Below, in pieces: positions 46,691 to 61,467 of a stretch of DNA of 64,000 nt. Source of the DNA: Epiperipatus broadwayi (lineage: Eukaryota; Onychophora; Udeonychophora; Euonychophora; Peripatidae); contig JAQFVV010006246.1 in NCBI GenBank assembly GCA_028023455.1, forward strand, positions 2,907,501 to 2,971,500, given 5' to 3'. Below the pieces are notes generated by a model, which was given only the letters and a program-made list of their open reading frames with translations, was not told the DNA's origin and did not search any database. The stretch's first letter is position 1; each line of letters starts with the position of its first letter. The translations under genes were made by a program, and so were the position numbers.

Positions 46691-49600
46691 TATACACTCA
46701 CTTCCAAGAAATATACAATTATAATCACTTGATCTAGCTCAGATAAATAACTATGTTTATTTAAAATGTATCTAAATTAACAATAATTATATTTTTAAGA
46801 ATATCAATGATTAAATTAACTTAATTAATAAATAATAATATAGTTCTTGTTTATAAAATGAAATAAATCAATATCTAATCAAATCATGAGACTATGAAGT
46901 GAGTTTACAAGAGGCAGAGCGAATACATTAAGCTAATCTCCCACTGGATATCACCTTAATGGCATAAGAATACTATCCTTATTCTTATTACTTAAATACT
47001 ACATTTATAGTACTCTTACATTTTTAATCAAAACTAATTAAGTAAATTACCTTTAACAAATCAATTTAAATATCTTTCTCAAAACTAATTTAACTTAAAT
47101 TATCTCAGGTTCTCTTAAAATAATGATAAATTAATTATAACTTTTGTAATCAAGTATGATAAGGGATTTAATATCATTCCTAACTACAATTTAATAATAC
47201 TAATAATAACAAATAGTATTAATCTATAATTCACTCTCCTATCTTTCTATTTATAATGTTATTCTTGTATATCTTATAATAAAAATGTAATATAATTTTC
47301 TATTATCCATATGGCATCTTAAATAAATATATTTAGTATGATATTATAATCTGAGAATATGTGGCAATTGTTACTAATATAATTTAATGTAAATCTTTGG
47401 TAATTATTCCATGACCATCATAACAATACAATAAGTAAAACTTCTTAAATAAAATATATCAATAAAATAGTATAACTCTTAAATAAAAATTTTATTTATG
47501 ATGTGCAAATATTATGTCTTAATTATAATTATCTGTGATTCTGTAACTGTGATGTGAAGAAACCGAATCAACACCAAGACTTATAAAACAATTTTAACAA
47601 CTTTATTAACAAACTTGACAATAATATTATTTACATTATTTACATTTTGATAGAATTCTATTTCATATTCAGGTACTTTTTAGTTTTAAAAAAATAATTT
47701 ATTATTCTGTATAGTCATTCTTCAATAATATTTATGTGAACAACCTTAATTCATAGCATACCATCAAACTAAGCTATTTACTAATTATCACTTTAAACTT
47801 AAATATAATGTATGTATTAGTGTGTTGTTATGAAATTACTTTTTGTAAAACTTATGACTACTTCATTTATTTAACATGATTCAGTCTATTACCTTTAATC
47901 ATAAATAAAAATATGCATTATAAGTATGTCTTTTTAAAAATTCTTAATAATTAAGTAATATCATTATAAATTCTTTTAAATTATCAACTATTTATATTAT
48001 AAAAAATAAATATCATTTTTAACTATAAAAGTTTTATGATTCTTTCACTGATGAAATTATGTTCTTATAATTTTTACACTTATTTTACTCTAAGCAACAT
48101 AACTTATCTTATCCAATTTAACAATTCTCTATTTCCAAACTTATTTATTATTTCCAATTTTAAAACAACCATCTTTTACAATGTAATACAATAAATTTCA
48201 ATAACACATATAACTAGTAGGCATATGGGGTAAACTATAACTTTAACTTACCACCTTTATCAACTAACCATCATGGGCACAGTGTACATGAACTGAGGTA
48301 TAACTTATTTGTTTAATAACCTCTTCTACCAGGTATAATGTCCAGGCTATTCATTCAGCACTATGGCACATTAAGCTTTAACACATAGAAAATAAACACT
48401 GCCATGAATATGCACAAGATATAGGGCTATGTTAGCTAAACTTGTATAGACATCAATATAGGATATTCTTCTTCCCATATAAATAAACCCTACATACAAT
48501 ATTATCCTGGTTTTATATAACCTAATACTAAGTTATTAGCATTTAAAATTCACTACTTTACATCGCTAAATTCATCTTCTCATTTCTATAATAACAAATA
48601 AATTCATTTTTAGAATAACAGTCTAACTAACTAATAAGACAACATTATTTCATTCTTTAATAGTTCTCAAACTTTAGCACAAACAATCAGAATCAGTGTC
48701 ATATTTTTAACACTTTAAATTATTCAACAAAACATCTAATTCAGTTTTAATAGAATAATATACTTATATTTCTTTTATGTTTAAATATCTTTACGATGTC
48801 AGTAAAATTATGCATATTCTTAAATAACTAAACAAATGATAAATTATGTGTAGGTATCGTGTTTTATATACGCATCCATCCACACAAAATAACAAACATT
48901 TTAAAACTATTAATAATTTACATCATAACTTCTGTTGGCAATTACTTAGTGATGTCTTCTGGATTACGATCTAAATAAACATTTTATTATCATTTATTCC
49001 ACATTATCACACTTTAAAATATATTAGTTTTGTTTTTTTTTTAATTATTATTAAAAAAAATTTTTCTTTACAATAAAAATTTAATTACTAAGTTAGTAAA
49101 TAATCTAATGTCTTATGTTCCTACGCTTATATTTATACTATGAATAAATATTACTATAATTTTGTTAGTAAAAAATTAATTTTAAAACCATATTTACAAT
49201 AACTTTATTAGAATTTCTTACGATGAAATGTTCTTTTCTTGATAATAAGTTCATTACAGGAAGTATCTTTTCTCCTGGTAAAAAAACATTAATAACACAC
49301 TTTTGACGTCAATAATCACGCATGCTCTGGTTCTTAATGTTGTAATATATAATCCAAACTGACAGTTCAAGTTAAATATGGTATGTTTACTTTTATTCTA
49401 TAAGACTTACTAATATAATTAATATTTTTCTTAGCTCCAAAACTTTCAATATTTAAACATGTATTGTTAGGTAAATATCTAATTTTAAATACTCTTCGTC
49501 AAGATAATTTTCCAAATTCTTGTAACTTTTCCATATTTACTGAGGTTTAATATCTTCTGATACAACCAATACTTCTCCCAATATTTTCAAATAACTCAAA

Positions 49601-51204
49601 TTATTTTCCCAAATAATTTAAATAAACTTTTGTATGTCCAGCATACCTTAATGACTAACTTGTAATATTTTTTAAAATAGGATATAAGTCACATACTTGC
49701 AAATGATCTTATATTTTCTAGGGAAAAATTCCAATTTTAAAATATTTCCAATATTTCTTCAGAAAGAAATATCTCCACGTTCTAAAATAATTGTTTGGTC
49801 AAATTTAAAAGTTTTTTTTTCTTTAAAAGTATTTTTCCGTCGTATTTTAAATAAATTTTCTTCATAAAATTATATCATTTCACTTTATATCTCTTAATGA
49901 AAGTTTTTTCTTTTCATTATATATTTTCTCCATGACGTTCTTTTTATGAAATTTAGTCATAAATCAATATGACTTATCAACACAGGCAAAATTATATACT
50001 TTATATAATAATAGCATTTGAATACTTTCATTAATTTTTTTTTTATATTTAGTGATGACTTCTTCATGTTTAAGTTGATGACAAATTGAATGAAAACAAA
50101 TCAGCTAAGTAAGGAATTATTTAATTTTTAGCCCTCTTTCTCCACATCACGATCTTGTAACAATAAACTGCTGTATTTTTATAAAAATTGAAGTTAAATA
50201 AAATTGATTATTACACTACTAACTACTTTACTGAATTTGTAGAAATACTAATGATGTTATAATAGTACGTTGGTAGCATGAGATAACAGCTTAATAATAA
50301 TCATCTGCCAAAATTTAAACAGCTCTTAAATACTCCAGCTGATTCCAATTCTGATTGGTCTGTTAAACAATCCTGACCTCAAATTATCTGGGACCATGAA
50401 CGTTGGTTTAAAGTTAAAGTTAATAATAATTTACTAAATATTTATTTTGATTATATTATTCTATTCTTACTTAATTTTCACATTTTATTTACACTTACTA
50501 AAGACTCTAAAATAACTTTTAAAAATCACATTTCAATATTTATTACCATTTCTACCTTTATTTTAAACTTAACATATTTATTTTCAACAAAAAACATAAA
50601 TCTGATTTTATTTATTATATTCACTTTAAAATCTAATTTACCATTTATAACAGATAATATTATTTTATTTTTAAACACAGGTGTGCGTCACGTGATTTAC
50701 AAAACTAAATAAGGCACTAATAATTTAAATAGAACTAAAAATAATAATTTAATTTATAAAATGTTACATAACCACTAATATAGCACAATTTTAAAATAAT
50801 TATTTTAATATTATAAAACCAAAAAAATACACTTTTCTCTCATATTATTATTTTTTAATCAAATGATTTTAAAAATATAGCCATTAAATACAATTATTAT
50901 TACTAAATCTATTTGTTTAACTTTAAAGCATTACTTTTAAAATTTACCCTAATTATTATTTATAAGACTTATTAAATCAGTATTTATTATGGCCAATTCT
51001 CCCAATCATACAATCTTATAATAATTTTTAGTTAACTGTTTTCTTACAAATACCAACCTAATATTATACATCAATTATTTTACTTGCCTTAACTAAATTA
51101 TTCAAAGATTATTAACATACATCATCTCCTACCCAACTTCAAAATTTAAAATTTTTCAGTAAATTATTACAAATAATCCATTCTAACCTAAACAAAAGTG
51201 TACA
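46691..51204 (-). mobile_element. E2: inverted diverged relative of E1, 4.5 kb
   Basis: On the minus strand it starts TGTACACTTTTG at 51204 and ends GTGTATA at 46691. The ends and several internal blocks match E1: the first 90 bp, the CCAATCAG/TATA promoter region (50320-50360), the gatagtattcttatgccatt block (near 46965), and the last 60 bp. The rest is AT-rich, with no long open frame. It is older or faster-evolving than the LTR pairs, judging from the many differences. Confidence 0.6.
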
Positions 51205-51218
51205 ATATATATATATAT
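51205..51218. repeat. (AT)7 between E2 and E3
   Basis: 14 bp of pure AT between TGTACA of E2 and TGTACC of E3, the same layout as between B and E2. Confidence 0.85.
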
Positions 51219-53165
51219 TGTACCAAAGTACATTGATATTAAATTAATTGTATGAATCCAATGTTTTAAAAAGATAAAAATGTAATATTAAGAGAATAAA
51301 ATGTAAAAATTAAAGAGCAGGGGGAGGGGAATTTTTGTATTTAATAAAATGAACTGTAAACACTGTTTAAAATAATAAGCTGTTTAAAATAAAAGATTTT
51401 TTTTTTGTTTAAAAGAAGGAAAAAAATTTTGTAATAAATAAATGATTTAATATTTTTTAAATGAATATTTAATAAAATAATAAATAAATTTTGTTTTATC
51501 TTATAATAAAATAAATAAATATATGTGCGTGTGTGTATGCAATTTTTAATAAAAAGTAGATGCCAGAAGCTGATTTTATTTCACAGAAGAACGCTGCTGC
51601 TAAATAAAGTTTTCCATTGTTTAAAACAGTATAAATAGCTCAACTTTTGTTCATTCTCAGTCTGACTTTTTCAATTTTAATAAAGTATTTCTTGAAGTGA
51701 TATTTACAAAAAATATTGCGTTGTTAAACCAACGTATTTGCAGTTGACCGAAACCCACTCTCTACACATTTAAGATCTGCGATTAGTTCAAAAAGTAATC
51801 TTGTTGAAATAGACTAAATGGACAGTGGAGTGTGGGGAACACCAAACCAGCCACGAAAATCATAACAAGTCACAGGATCCACGAAGGAATCATTTATCGG
51901 TCGTCGATGAATTAAGAAATAATTCCATTATACTGTTTCTGTTGTATATAAAAACCTAGGTAATTATTTGACTTTTATATCTAAATATTTCTGATTTCTT
52001 CTTAAAATAAAGATAGACTTTATTGAAAGAACTTTTGAACTTTTTGAATTAAAATTAAAAAAAGAATATACTTTAAAATTTAAAAGATAATATTTTGCAA
52101 TAATAAAATAAGTAAAAGCAGCTTCTATTAAATAATATTTTTGAAACAATGGCATGCATGTATGTGTGATTTGATTTTTTTAAACTTTAAAAAAAAAGAT
52201 AAAAATAAAATATGATGTAAAATGTATAATTTATTTGCTAAAGTAATATATTAAAATGCTTATTTTAATCTTTAAAAAAAAGTGTGTGTGTGCCTCCTTA
52301 TAAGATAAAACGATTTATTTATTTTTAAAATAATATAAAAAACACTTAAATTATTTTTCTTAAAACATTTATGTTTATTTCTGATACATGCGGGTAAGTA
52401 TAAATATTTATTTTCTTAATAAGAGTAGGAGGAAAAAAATCTAGTCATTAATAATAGTAGTTTAGAAAAGATTCGCTGATTTAAATCTATAAATGTTTTG
52501 GCATTCAGTATAATGTTGTATTAATAGTTTTAAAGGATTGAAGTATTATTTAGAATGGTTCGGGGAAAATTATTTTAGTTTTTAAAAAAAAAATAGTAAT
52601 AGATTAGAAGAGGCAGCATTTAAGATATACCTTTTGTTTGTCTATTTAGTGGATGGTTGGAACCGGTTGAGCTAGCAGGGATTTCAGATACCAAGTTATG
52701 CTGATCAAATAAACATGCTAATTCTAATATAATTAGTTGGCGCCTAAGGAATTTTCTTTCTTCTTTAAAAATAATAATAAAGTGTTTATTTGATCGGTGT
52801 ATATTTGGTAGTCGAGTGTTGAATGTTATTGATAGTTCACTATTAATAATAGTTGACACTTTATCTGAAAACCAACCATTTTTCTGAAAGGGAAATTTAG
52901 GAGGACAAAATATAAAAAAATATTAGTATTTTATTTGTGATGCTTGGTGTTTATTGTTTCTCGTAAGTTTAATTAAGTAGTACATTTTAAATTGTAAGTT
53001 TTATATTCTAAGAGTTTTGAAGGTAGTGAAGTGTTAAATAATAATAGAAGTGATAAATAGTAGAAACGGTAAATAATAGTAGTTAGTTTGTTTTATTATT
53101 AGTGATTGTTCAGAGCAGGTTGGTTCATTTTATCAGGTTGGATCAAATTTGATCAGGTTGGTTCA
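51219..53165 (+). mobile_element. E3: probable solo LTR, 1.95 kb
   Basis: It starts TGTACCAAAG and ends TTGGTTCA, with (AT)n on both sides. TATAAATAG at 51630-51638 is followed 49 bp later by AATAAA at 51679, a U3-R-U5 layout in the plus direction. There is no open frame with a known motif and no second LTR nearby. The 79-codon minus frame at 52620-52859 has no recognisable domain. Confidence 0.6.
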
Positions 53166-53520
53166 ATATATATATATATATAAACTTCCAGTGTGTTCAA
53201 ATCACTTTATTTACTTTTTATTTTAATTAATATTTTATTTTAAGTTATATATATAAGTGCAATCACCCAAGTTCTCATTAAATTACAATTATAATGAATC
53301 TCATGCTCAAAGGCTCAGCTCTGGGATGGTGAAAGTGAAGGAATTCGATGTTATAATTGAAAAATGTTATTGATTAGATCTTTGACCTGGGGATATAGCT
53401 AAATAGGGCAGAATTTCCAATGTACCTGACTTATATATTTTGTACATGGTTGGACTTGAGGTAATTTACCTGTATTCCGGTTCTTGTTGGATCAATATAC
53501 ATTTTTCGACCAGTATAGTA
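53166..53520. other. Spacer before R2, nothing recognised
   Basis: (TA)n at 53166-53182, then AT-rich sequence without features. Confidence 0.5.
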
Positions 53521-55438
53521 TAGATAGATACTAACAATAATAGATACAATTGAATATAAAGTTTAATAAAGATGCAAATAAATATACAAATATTAATAAA
53601 CTATCTGCATTAATCAGGTAGCTACATCAGTAAAATAGAAATTAATATTAGCGAATATACTGGTGTTAAATTAATAAAGATTATTTCCTTATAGTGATAT
53701 ATTTAACTAACAGAATTGATACTTTCCATGGTAACTAGAGGATATACAATATTATATTAATTTGCCTTAATAAAGTGTTTTATAGTTCGATTATGGGCTG
53801 TGCAAATGTGTGAGTTATACATATTGTAACATTATAACCATGGATATACTGATACATATTAAATTCATGATTACTGCAGTTTACTAATCAAATAATATAC
53901 ATACTGATAATGTCAGGCTATAGACATTATTAATTGGCAGAGAAAAGACCTAAATGCTCTATAACAGAAATCAAATTAATAGGACATTGGTGCTGCTGAT
54001 GGAGGCTATATGCAAGATGATGGAAGAATGGTATATTGCAACCACAAGACTTTGTCTTTACAGATTATGGACTGGCATATTGCTACTTATCTGTGAAGAG
54101 GTCCCCACCATAGCATCATCATGGAATGGGTTTTGAACCTTGTAAACTCTATGACTCCATGACTAAACATCTGTATTCCCATATGAGACTTCCATATCCA
54201 CTTTGATGTAGGCACTTAAGGATTGGGAAATGGTCTTGGCCATATATACCTGAAGAAGATTGACAAATTGTAATAAATTATGACATATGCATTAACAACA
54301 CCTGTGTACATGGATAAAATCATTATATTTAGTGGGAGCATGATCTTAAAAATTTAGCATTACAATATGACAATGCTTAATCTATTCCTAAATCTCTATC
54401 TAAAGCAGTACATATTCATTATATCAAATTTAAATAATTTAGATAAGTATAGGCTATAGCTATATCTAATTGGATCATAAAAATAGAATTCCATGTGTGG
54501 GAATGCATGACAAAAGGACTTTAGAAACTTGATACGTAATCATGCATTGCAATAATACAATCATAGTTATAATTTCATGCTCACACTCACATAATGCTTT
54601 TAAATCAAAAGTCATAGAAATTAGAGCATAATAATTTGATTAAATGTTATATGAATATACTGAGACTCATTTAATTCCCACTAATATATATACTGTGAGA
54701 TAACATCCAAGCTAGTGACTCTACATGGGATGAGATACAAGTAATAGCTACTTATTTAAGCAATCATCACAAATATGTAGTTGCCTGTTTGCTATAGAGA
54801 AGGAATGAAAGTCATTCGCTCAGTCAAATGTTATTATTACAAAATGATTTAATAAATATTTAAAAGTGTTTACTCAAGTATCAAAGTGCAACTTAAAAGA
54901 ACGAGTTTGTTAGGTTACATAGGTAGAGATTATACATAATGAAGACACAGTTATAAGATTACAGTATGATTTAAATGACATAAAATAATTATAGAGAATC
55001 TGTAGTTTAACTAAAATTACAGAATACTCAAGGGCCCTTTGGATACAGGATTACCTCATTTGATCAGTTGAAACATCTTCATGCACTTAATCATCTCATG
55101 ATAACCAGAATTGTTCATCGGAATCTATTCCAGTGTATACCTTTGGCTTTCCTTAATGTTTATTCCTGGTTTAAGATTATCAGCAGTAGCATTTTCTCCA
55201 AGTATTAGCAATAAATTTGATTTCTCCAGCAGCAGCCATAGTTCACAGGCATCGTCTACTTATAGTGGGAGGTATATAGGTAGTTTTGGACCACAGGATA
55301 ACCATTCTCGAAATAGAAAAATGGCACCCTGTTTACATTTATGCTGACATTTTATTTTCATCTGTGTAGAATCTAGCTTGCAATTTCTTCTAAACCCATT
55401 CAAATTATATTGTTGTTTCAACTTCACACTATATATAT

Positions 55439-57094
55439 TGTACCAACATTGTGTTGGCACATAATAATTTTGTTTAAAAAAATTATTAAAATAAAAAAAA
55501 TCTTTCATAAAAGAAAAGTGTAAAATTAAAAGTATGAGGTTTTGAAATAAAAGTTACAATCAATTAATGAGTCAGAAGGAGGGGCTCACTACAGAAGCAT
55601 CAAACTAAAAGTTTATAAAAGAAATAAAGAGTTTTTTATTATTATTAATTAAAATATAAGTTAAAAGTTTAAAAACATACATCTCTTTTTATTTAAGTCA
55701 TCTTAAAATTAAATAGTGAATGGATCTTAAATTATATATGTGAGTGCAACTGTAAATATAATGTATGCATATTAAATATTAAAAAATAAATGAAAGTTAA
55801 AAAATTAAAAAACACTCAGCAGTGGCTACTAATTAAAAATATAAAAACAACATGTTTGTATGGTTACTAATTAAACGAACTCCAAAAACACATAATTAAA
55901 AGATTATCAAAGGAATTTCAACAACAGATATAGCTGGAGAATATCAAAATGACAACATGTATGTATAAATAGTCAATTTTTTATCAGACGGTTAGTTGAG
56001 TTTGAGTTCAGTTTGAGTTGCATTTGAGATAACAGTTCAGTACAATCTATCAGTGGGTTATATCAGTCAGCTTATTATATATCCAGAATCAAGAATATAG
56101 TGTTAAAACCTCAGAAAACATATGACTTTCTCCTAGTTGCAGTCCAATGAAAACAGCCAACCTACCCAAGAAAAGTGATGCCTGTGTAACAACCTGAAGC
56201 CACTCAATATCTAATTGTCTTAAAGAAAATGCCTCAGAATAATTAGCATCAAATCTCCACAAGAAAACTTCAAAACTAACCAGTTAGAGATATCTCATTA
56301 GAGGCAGCAAACAGCAAAAAGTATCCACATGCAAAATCCTAGGTAATAACATTTTTCATATTTCTAAAGTAGCCATCACATTCATAAAACCTCAAGAGTC
56401 AAGTTTAAGAACTCTATTGCATACATAGATGAACTTTTAATATGTGAGTTTAAAATGTTTGTGTGTATTCATGTGCTAGTATATTGATTTCATTGTATTT
56501 TAAGTTTCAAATATTATTTAATGCTTTCTCATAAGATATTATAGTGTGCAAATTATATATATGTCTGTGTGTTATATTAGTAAATAAGATTTATAAAATA
56601 TTTAAAATTAGTTTAATAAATGTTAATTAAAATAAATTGTCTTTAAACTTAAAGCTTTATTTGTTGGTCAATTCTTTTCACCACTAATTGAAACTATATT
56701 TTGTTAATGAATTAGAAAATAAACTGAGCGAGTTAAGGGATTTTTCAAGTGCTGGATTATGGGTCTACTGTCCAAACGTGTTAGTTCTGAACTAGCTGGC
56801 ACCTGGGGTTTACTCCAAAACAAATAAAGTGTTTGGATAGTAGGGGTTTGAATCTAGCAGTCGAGGTGGGCCACGATCTGGAAATGTGATTGTGTCATGC
56901 ATTGCATAACTCGGTCTGATCATGGGTAGTATTGACAGCTTTGCTATCAATAGTATTTTCCACTTTGCTCGAGCATGCTGGTTTGTTCACACAATATTTG
57001 TAATTAAATAAGATTATAAATGTATAAATTAAGGTTAAACAGCTAACCTCTTTACAGATGAAGTGAGAGCATCATATGGTTCGAACCCGGTACA
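55439..57094 (+). mobile_element. E4: probable solo LTR, 1.66 kb, in the (TA)n of R2
   Basis: It starts TGTACCAACATTG and ends CGAACCCGGTACA, with (TA)n on both sides. R1 has the uninterrupted (TA)n at 18793-18804 in the same context. TATAAATAG lies at 55964-55972 and AATAAA near 56718, both in the plus direction. No open frame is recognisable. Confidence 0.72.
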
Positions 57095-57583
57095 ATATAT
57101 ATATATAGACCAGCCAGGCATATAGATAATCTCCGATACAGGTTTGTCCTGTGGTGTAATAATCCATTAAGTACCTTACCACCCTGTCTAATGCATTTAT
57201 TATCTATTTGAAGATAAAAAGACCATAGCAGGATGTTGTATGTACACTTTCTTTTGTTACAGTTTGACTAATTTTAAGATTAAAATCTTACAAGGAAATA
57301 CCTATTGTTTTCCTTCTTGCTGGCCAAGTACTTAAGCCATTAACACATTCCTGTGTGCTTCATTAATGAAAATTTTGGCATATTTTACTAATTTTAAATA
57401 AATAAAATAACATGATTATTTTTTTTAAAGCAGCAAGTTTCAAATATAATATTAAAGATTTAAATAATATTACTTTAATCTATTGGACATTCAAATAAGA
57501 ATAAAACATTACTTTTAATTGCAGTTTTAACTATAATATTGAAGATTGAAATAACACTGTTTAAACAACATTGAAATATGGGT

Positions 57584-58773
57584 GCTGATATAGTATGTGC
57601 TCGGTGGCCATTTTGAATTTCAAAACACCCAAAAACACTGCTGGCACATACAAGTGATAAATGACATCAACTAGAAGCACTCACTTTTAAAAAATTAAAT
57701 AGCCCAAGGCCTACAATTAAAAAAGGGAGGGGGGAAAGTAATGTAAGAAAATAAATAGCCCAAGGTGCTACAATTAAAAAAGTGTGGGAAAAAAAGTAAT
57801 GTGGGAAGTTAAATAGCCTAAAGCACTACAAAAAAGTGCTAGAAAAAAAAAAGCTAAAAGATAGTAACATTGAAAATTTAAAAATTACAAAAACCTTTAA
57901 AATAAATCAAAAATGCTAATTTATATAGTGATAATCAAACAGTGTAATAGTAAATCTCAAAAAATTAACATATGTTAAGGCAAAGTATTCGCATGAATTG
58001 CAGTACTTTTTAAAAAAAATTATAAATGCTATTTACAAAAGCATGTATATAGTGATAATTAAATGCTATTTATTTATAGATAATTAGAAAAATAAATGCT
58101 ACTTTCAAAAGCCTATTCCTGTCTTTCAATGGTATATATTAAATCAGTATTATAAATTTAAAAAATAATATTTAAAAAGTACAATGCTAAATCTTAAATG
58201 GCAAGAAAAATGAATTGCACTACATGTAATTAAAAAAATCAAAAATGCTATAAATCAAACATTGTAATAGTAAATCTCAAAAAATTAATGTATGTTAAGG
58301 CAAAGTATTACTATACCTTAACATACATTATTTTTTTGAGATTTACTTTTACAATGTTTGATTATCACTATATAAATTAGCATTTTTGATTTATTTTAAA
58401 GGTTTTTATAAATTTATTTAAACACACATTCATTACATAAATAATATTCATTAAGACTGTAGCCTCAATCACACCCCCTCTTTTCTTCCAAGAGTAAGCT
58501 TGTGGTTTAAAGACCTGTAGAGATCCCTACTATCGCATTTTATACACAGTGATTGAGGCTACAGCCTTAATGAATATTATTTAAAGGTCTTTGTAAATTT
58601 TTAAATTTTCAATGTTACTTTTTTATATCTTTTTTCTTCTCCAGCACATTTTTTGTAGCGCCTTAGGCCATTTATTTTCCCATGTTACTTAATTTTCCCA
58701 CACTTTTTAACTGTAGTGCCTTGGGTTATTTATTTTCTTACATCACTTTCTTTCACCTTCCCTTTTTTTAATT
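57584..58773. mobile_element. Foldback element inside R2
   Basis: Long imperfect inverted arms (57690-58312 and 58313-58765) meet at the mirror ctcaaaaaattaatgtatg / catacattatttttttgag. Outer blocks such as aaatagcccaaggtgctaca are mirrored as tgtagtgccttgggttattt. There is internal duplication in the left arm (57900-57990 resembles 58240-58310). R1 shows the empty site near 19375. No coding capacity. It may be a MITE or a foldback transposon. Confidence 0.65.
58416..58582. mobile_element. Small TIR insertion nested in the foldback's right arm
   Basis: 167 bp with 34-bp inverted ends (58439-58472 and 58549-58582, one mismatch, core gtagcctcaatcac). The arm sequence aaaggt(t/c)ttt(a/g)taaattt is repeated on both sides (58398-58415, 58583-58600). 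The left arm of the foldback lacks this insertion. Confidence 0.6.
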
Positions 58774-58809
58774 CAGCATACCTGAATTAAGCTTTTATAT
58801 AATATATAT

Positions 58810-61467
58810 TGCACCTTTCAGTTTAACTACCAAACCTATCTGTGTTGGGTTCAAACCTTATTAAAATATTTACTTTATTAAAAGAAACATGTAAACCTTT
58901 CTATCATGGCTGTATATTCACATATGAATAAACACTGTACATACATAAGCTAGTAGCTGTTACAGTGAATATAATGTTTAAATTTTATATTTTTTTAAGA
59001 AATGATTTATATTTAATTTTAAATATTAAAGATGTCAATTTATTAAATATAAATTCATATGTGAATGTATGATTCACCTTATATAATAATATATATAGAG
59101 CAGCATGATTTAGTTTTGTAAAAGAGCAAAAAACTTTTAGCTTTTAATTAGTTAAAAATACAAGTTAGCTTTAAACAAATTTGCATTAAGTCCACTGCAC
59201 CTGTGGCTAAATCAAAGTTTGAAAATTTATAATTGCTTTCCCCCAAATTTGTCTGCAAAATTGTATCCATTAAAATCACTGAAGTAGCACTATTTCACAC
59301 CTAGAAAAAGATCTAAGGCACCATGAAAACCTAAACAAAAGCATTTTCATCAATTTTGTAAATCTTATAATTTAAAGTAATATTTTAGAGTTAATGGAAT
59401 TCCAGGCAAAATAAATTCTTCTCCAGTTAAGTGCTTTATAAGAAAAATATAAGTAGGGTATATTTGAAATTTGAGTTATGGAGTCATTAATTTTGGAAGA
59501 GTGTCACCATGCCTAATCCATGTCAGATTGATCTTTGAAAGATCTGACTGGAGAAAGTCTTCTGCTACTTCTATAATCCATGGAAGAATGATGTTGTAAC
59601 CACCGGAGCTGCTGCAAGAAATCATCCTATAACAGCCACTCAAGAAGATGATAATATTGAAAGCCAATACCTGCTTATCCAGCCAGCATTTAATCAGTAT
59701 GCCAAATCTCTAACCACAGAGCTCTGTGTAATGAACTATTTCTCAATCAAATTTTTTTACTAACTTATGTTTAAAGCTAGCAAACTGTAATCTAATGTAA
59801 TCTCTAAACCCTATAAGTGTTTTCATTATAAATTCCCATTAAATGAAATATTGTATTATTTGTATAACTTGCTTATCTCTTTATAATATCTTAAGTAAAC
59901 TAAATGTAACCTACTCTAAATTTTTTATCTATCACTGCAGTTGTGCCTATAATATTTCTTTATTGTTATTTATATACCAATGCTTCAAAGAAGTGAGCAT
60001 TTAACATAATAAATATTCAGAGATATAATTGCAAATCTCTTCCTATAACTATTTTCTTAATGACATTCTCGATGCTCACTGGTTTGAATTCTTATATTTA
60101 TTTGATTTTAACTGTATTGTGGCTTACTATTAAATTTCCATCTTATTAGATTTATAAATAGAGTAATGTACTAGTCTTAATAATAGGAAAGTATATTCAG
60201 TAATTATTTGGCTAGACGATCAAATATACCCCCCCTCATACTAATTTCTGTATATTGATTGAAACTTATAAACCAGAATTTTATTATTTTTACCCTCTAA
60301 TGTTACTTGATTATCATGGTAGAATTGTCTCATAATAGTATTATTAACCCAGCTATTGCCCCATATTTTTGTAATAATTAATGTCATACTTTTGCTTGGT
60401 GGATTAGATATAGGAAATTCACTTTCAATGTTTAAAGGTGTTGCTTCATTTTCTTCTTAAGATGGGATGTTGGGAAAGACCACCCCATCTTCCCTTCTTT
60501 CATGGTGCACACTAGTAAGACTGGATGTATAATTCCTGGCAGTTGTGTTAGCCACCCTGACTGTTTAGCAGCATGACACTCAAATCCATGATACAAGTGT
60601 TGTACATGAAAACTCTTGACTCTAATCTATCCATTGGGTACTCTGTTATTGTAATTTGTTGGTGCGGTGATCTCGTATAGCCAATTCTGAGTCTCATAAT
60701 TTAATTTTTCAGTATTTAAACTGCACTTTATATCTTTGGTTTCGGGGTTCAACCTCAAATCTGAGCTGATTTATACACTCATAATTTACTACTTTAGTAA
60801 TGTTATCATAAATATTTTGCCTAATATTGGTACAGTATTTTTATAATAGTAACTACGGCTTTCAATAGGAATTGGCATAACCTAATGTAGGCACAGCTTG
60901 GTTATTCTTTAAATGTGTCAATTCTTATTAACAATTAATTGATGTCCTATTATATAATAAATATATATTAAATTTATTCATGCATTTACCACATTAATTT
61001 ATGTTCTTTTATCTAGTAAATATATGTCAAATTTATTCTGTTTTCATGTGATTTCTCGTTCCTATTTCAATCCAATTCAGTCTTAGTTAATTATATATAT
61101 ATATTAGCATGCTCTTAATTTTATATATATATATGTGTGTGTGTGTGTGTGATATGAACTATTTATGCATTAATTACCATTTATAAGTATTATTTTTGAT
61201 TTCGTGCTGGTAGGAAGTAAAATTAGTTAATATAATTTTAAGTCCTGAGTCTCGTGTTTTTCCCTGCCCTATGCTGGCCGTGAACGATGGATGTGCTATG
61301 TGTAACTTCAAATGTTGTCATTGGTAGGGTCTTGAGTTGTGGAGTTCTGGCAAATGAGTTGAAGTGTGGTCAGATTCAGGACGTCACACTCCTGGTCTGG
61401 TCAGTTTTTGGCCTCTTGTCTGGATTCTAGATTCTGTTACACAAATGTACAAAACTTGACTATTACA
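58810..61467 (+). mobile_element. E5: probable LTR-like element, 2.66 kb, in the (TA)n of R2
   Basis: It starts TGCACCTTTCAG and ends GACTATTACA, set in (TA)n. R1 has the empty (TA)n in the same context at about 19393-19405. A TATAAATA box lies at 60153-60160. The internal sequence has no gene I recognise, including the 63-codon minus frame at 59476-59667. It is probably a solo LTR, given its size and lack of coding sequence. Confidence 0.6.
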
